Below are positions 5,701-6,431 of a stretch of 6,431 nt of DNA, piece after piece (the first letter of the stretch is position 1; every line of letters starts with the position of its first letter). The stretch is taken from contig JAFZZD010000036.1 in assembly GCA_017615955.1 (NCBI GenBank), forward strand, positions 1-6,431. Direction: 5' to 3'. The notes below the pieces were generated by a model. It was not told the origin of the DNA. It saw nothing but the letters and a program-made list of their open reading frames with translations, and did no database searches. This DNA comes from Victivallales bacterium. GTDB taxonomy: Bacteria; Verrucomicrobiota; Lentisphaeria; Oligosphaerales; Oligosphaeraceae. Position numbers and translations under genes: made by a program.

Positions 5701-6431
5701 CATCGCCTGGCATGTTCAACCTGGCAATCCAGGCGCCAATGGCGTCCAAATACAAACTTTTCCTTTACAATGTAGAATACACGCTTCCTGACCATGTGAT
5801 TCAAGGCACATTTGCGCCGAATGGCAGCGATTTCATCGCGCCATCCGCAAAGCTGGAGGACAGCATCCGCTTCGCTGGCACATACTACTACAAGCTAGTT
5901 GGCATAAACCCCAAAGGTGAATCGGAGGAATACACCAGCGAGCAATTCAAGACAGACGGATACTTCACCCCACTGGCCTGGCCCGAAGACGGAGTATTCA
6001 CTCCCGAAGCTGGCGAGACGCTGACATCCACAAACTGCACTTTCAGATGGCCGAAGGTCAATACGGCAGTCAGCTATATATTCCACCTGATAAACATCAC
6101 AACAGGGCAAAGAAGCGAAATGGAGACAGTGGAAAACAGCCTTGACATGACACTTGCCGCCAATCGCTACACATGGTGGGTAGTGGCATTCGACCAGGAG
6201 GGAAACCGCCTTGTTTCCAGCAACAGGACATTTGATGTGGCGACTGCGACGCAGATTGCACTGATTGACGGCACGAACATGACGGCCGATGGCGAGACCA
6301 TTTCGTTCAACTTGCTTGAAGTAGATGACGTCAACAAGCTGCCAACGCACGCGGAGGTCCAGCTTGCCCACTACAATGGCGACGGCACTTACACCTATTT
6401 CAAGTACAAGGGGACTTCAGCCCTGCCCGTA
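2703..6431 (+). CDS. Large secreted or cell-surface multidomain protein (cadherin/Ig-like and FN3-like modules), 3' end outside window
   Basis: The frame is open for 1243 codons to the right edge with no stop, so the protein is larger still. Residues 1 to about 21 form a signal peptide: MKK, a leucine/alanine core, and likely cleavage after AIHG. It has no lipobox, so the protein is probably exported by Sec. Residues 25-165 resemble the beta-sandwich at the N-terminus of large secreted proteins (tryptophans at 105 and 121, acidic stretch 41-51); this is resemblance only. Further modules begin with (D/N)xxP motifs at 417, 545, 654 and 782. Module 545 carries DPDGDE at 577-582, a calcium-site-like string. 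Module 654-782 ends in a cadherin-like ITPVNEKPTV. Residues of about 988-1082 and 1090-1179 look FN3-like, the second with FRWPKV and Y1125. The chain is acidic and rich in Ser, Thr and Asn, with many single cysteines. No enzyme motif is visible. A role in adhesion, surface coating or polymer binding is plausible, but anchoring or sorting signals would lie beyond the window. ATA isoleucine codons are fairly common here and seem rarer in dnaX. I do not recognise a named family for the whole protein. Confidence 0.93.
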   Translation, partial: MKKTLFCALLLALALPLAIHGFEANIKVGNADALAIGTGSDYSDAWDEHDETLPPGGPTQDAMNYLYFRGAGKTQYTLESDTSGTLASFEKLAKDYKSQASSLTWVLVVEDTFADSVSISWNKPGLSSSETLTLCDENGTTIANMAKTTGCSLAIGVYYIKYIKDNVAEAPCTPEAASIKFVPYQGNVVTYNTGVNASAYTISDPQVLYFNENNVCIAAPEGAQVPAIDAGTNSISFTVPEDCNNVSLYYTVRHKTDNNAGTAQGVIHLESSTDPMLRLVSESTARAQFTDETMTAYQPFTISYKAEYPSEVDIAPTHFSVFMPPMDSGEYSQGQFWNVSARVNGAVAQVSAAQESVKGSQKQDRFDITYPDTSCNGYDIELTITPAIEARSGSLTASINCETSTSAPDVQVKLPGDSAPVVKALSSCEESYAEDENGTAKVELSATFQDNTDSGDESGIKAIDLTATIDGNDIPIELCTWSVTELPTAGAGEVTLSVSMTLSPELLNGAARKASGMVRIAANVTDGEDNEANYELWSFELKDTDRAPAVTTAVATAGTIYTNDTNGFTVQASNVEDPDGDEVRFLYEYYLDGTYVAERMAAQGVPCTVPEAVSPVRGQTLSIRAFSVSYPAYLDELPSASSEEYYEKTVLVSNTAPVLDSQVENQATFAEYSSNAEESTAQYGAKTHKYNVSHFVTFADVDIQYGSNDALSYTIVENNVPADVAEITCSGDEITFTLKEHQVLDDENATFKICATDKGEPNGADKKSVLSQPIRLIITPVNEKPTVAVADIYLNPLDFDGSNKTAAWATRPGKSSDESGQALVLSTGSPVMNGELAEHITSLQLEISGGNVVATYTLAQLDMDAIAALMDKEASFSFTVTDDGVAPQTSKECAVAFHIVSTPWYPTFAIDCATHDRHQVVLRSGDATVTINNVIGNLVPADYYNSDCEGLPSGSTWSVAVHPIIDNEVDATVNCVDDNTQLAVEAYDAPERPSLAFEETSPGMFNLAIQAPMASKYKLFLYNVEYTLPDHVIQGTFAPNGSDFIAPSAKLEDSIRFAGTYYYKLVGINPKGESEEYTSEQFKTDGYFTPLAWPEDGVFTPEAGETLTSTNCTFRWPKVNTAVSYIFHLINITTGQRSEMETVENSLDMTLAANRYTWWVVAFDQEGNRLVSSNRTFDVATATQIALIDGTNMTADGETISFNLLEVDDVNKLPTHAEVQLAHYNGDGTYTYFKYKGTSALPV

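Noticed and set aside
5895..6371. Minus-strand open frame of 158 codons within the right-hand region
   Set aside because: It is antisense to the long plus-strand exported-protein frame, which is uninterrupted and has a strong start; no motif supports the minus frame.

Overview
This window looks like a chromosomal segment of a free-living or gut-type bacterium with medium G+C. It carries a conserved housekeeping pair (SRP RNA and dnaX), a eukaryotic-type Ser/Thr kinase with an N-terminal zinc ribbon, and the start of a very large secreted multidomain protein. That combination would suit the PVC superphylum, perhaps Lentisphaerota or a relative. This is a low-confidence inference from gene style only, because no taxonomic marker was searched. 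No mobile elements, tRNAs, rRNAs or CRISPR arrays are visible.

Layout. From the left edge to 1211 (minus strand) is the N-terminal 403 codons of dnaX, the clamp-loader ATPase subunit of DNA polymerase III. It has all AAA+ motifs and the four zinc cysteines, and it leaves the window just inside a proline-rich linker. Directly upstream of it, on the same strand (about 1262-1379), lies an unlisted RNA gene: a short, about 117-nt signal recognition particle RNA (ffs/4.5S type). It has a 14-bp terminal stem, a U-tract terminator and its own promoter. Upstream of that is a GC-rich hairpin (1439-1461), and then a 335-codon protein kinase gene (1512-2519, minus). A 183-bp divergent intergenic region (2520-2702) separates the kinase from a plus-strand gene that starts at 2703 and stays open to the right edge (1243 codons, no stop). 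That gene encodes a signal-peptide-bearing chain of beta-sandwich modules of cadherin/Ig and fibronectin III type.

How they fit together. ffs and dnaX are a recurrent chromosomal neighbour pair, and dnaX here has no obvious promoter of its own, so it may be expressed by read-through past the ffs terminator. The kinase and the surface protein are transcribed divergently. Two of the three recognisable promoters (ffs and kinase) share the same unusual layout: an A-tract, a 12-bp gap beginning CGA and ending GT, a TTGC-type -35, a 16-bp spacer and a TATATT -10. The surface-protein gene has a similar TTGCAA/TATATT pair with a 15-bp spacer.

The most interesting points are the SRP RNA whose universally conserved hairpin has its two closing C-G pairs flipped to G-C in a compensatory way, the shared promoter architecture, the kinase with FRD instead of HRD and a zinc ribbon in front, and the regularly spaced module boundaries in the giant exported protein. 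I do not see convincing evidence for an entirely new multi-gene system in this window.
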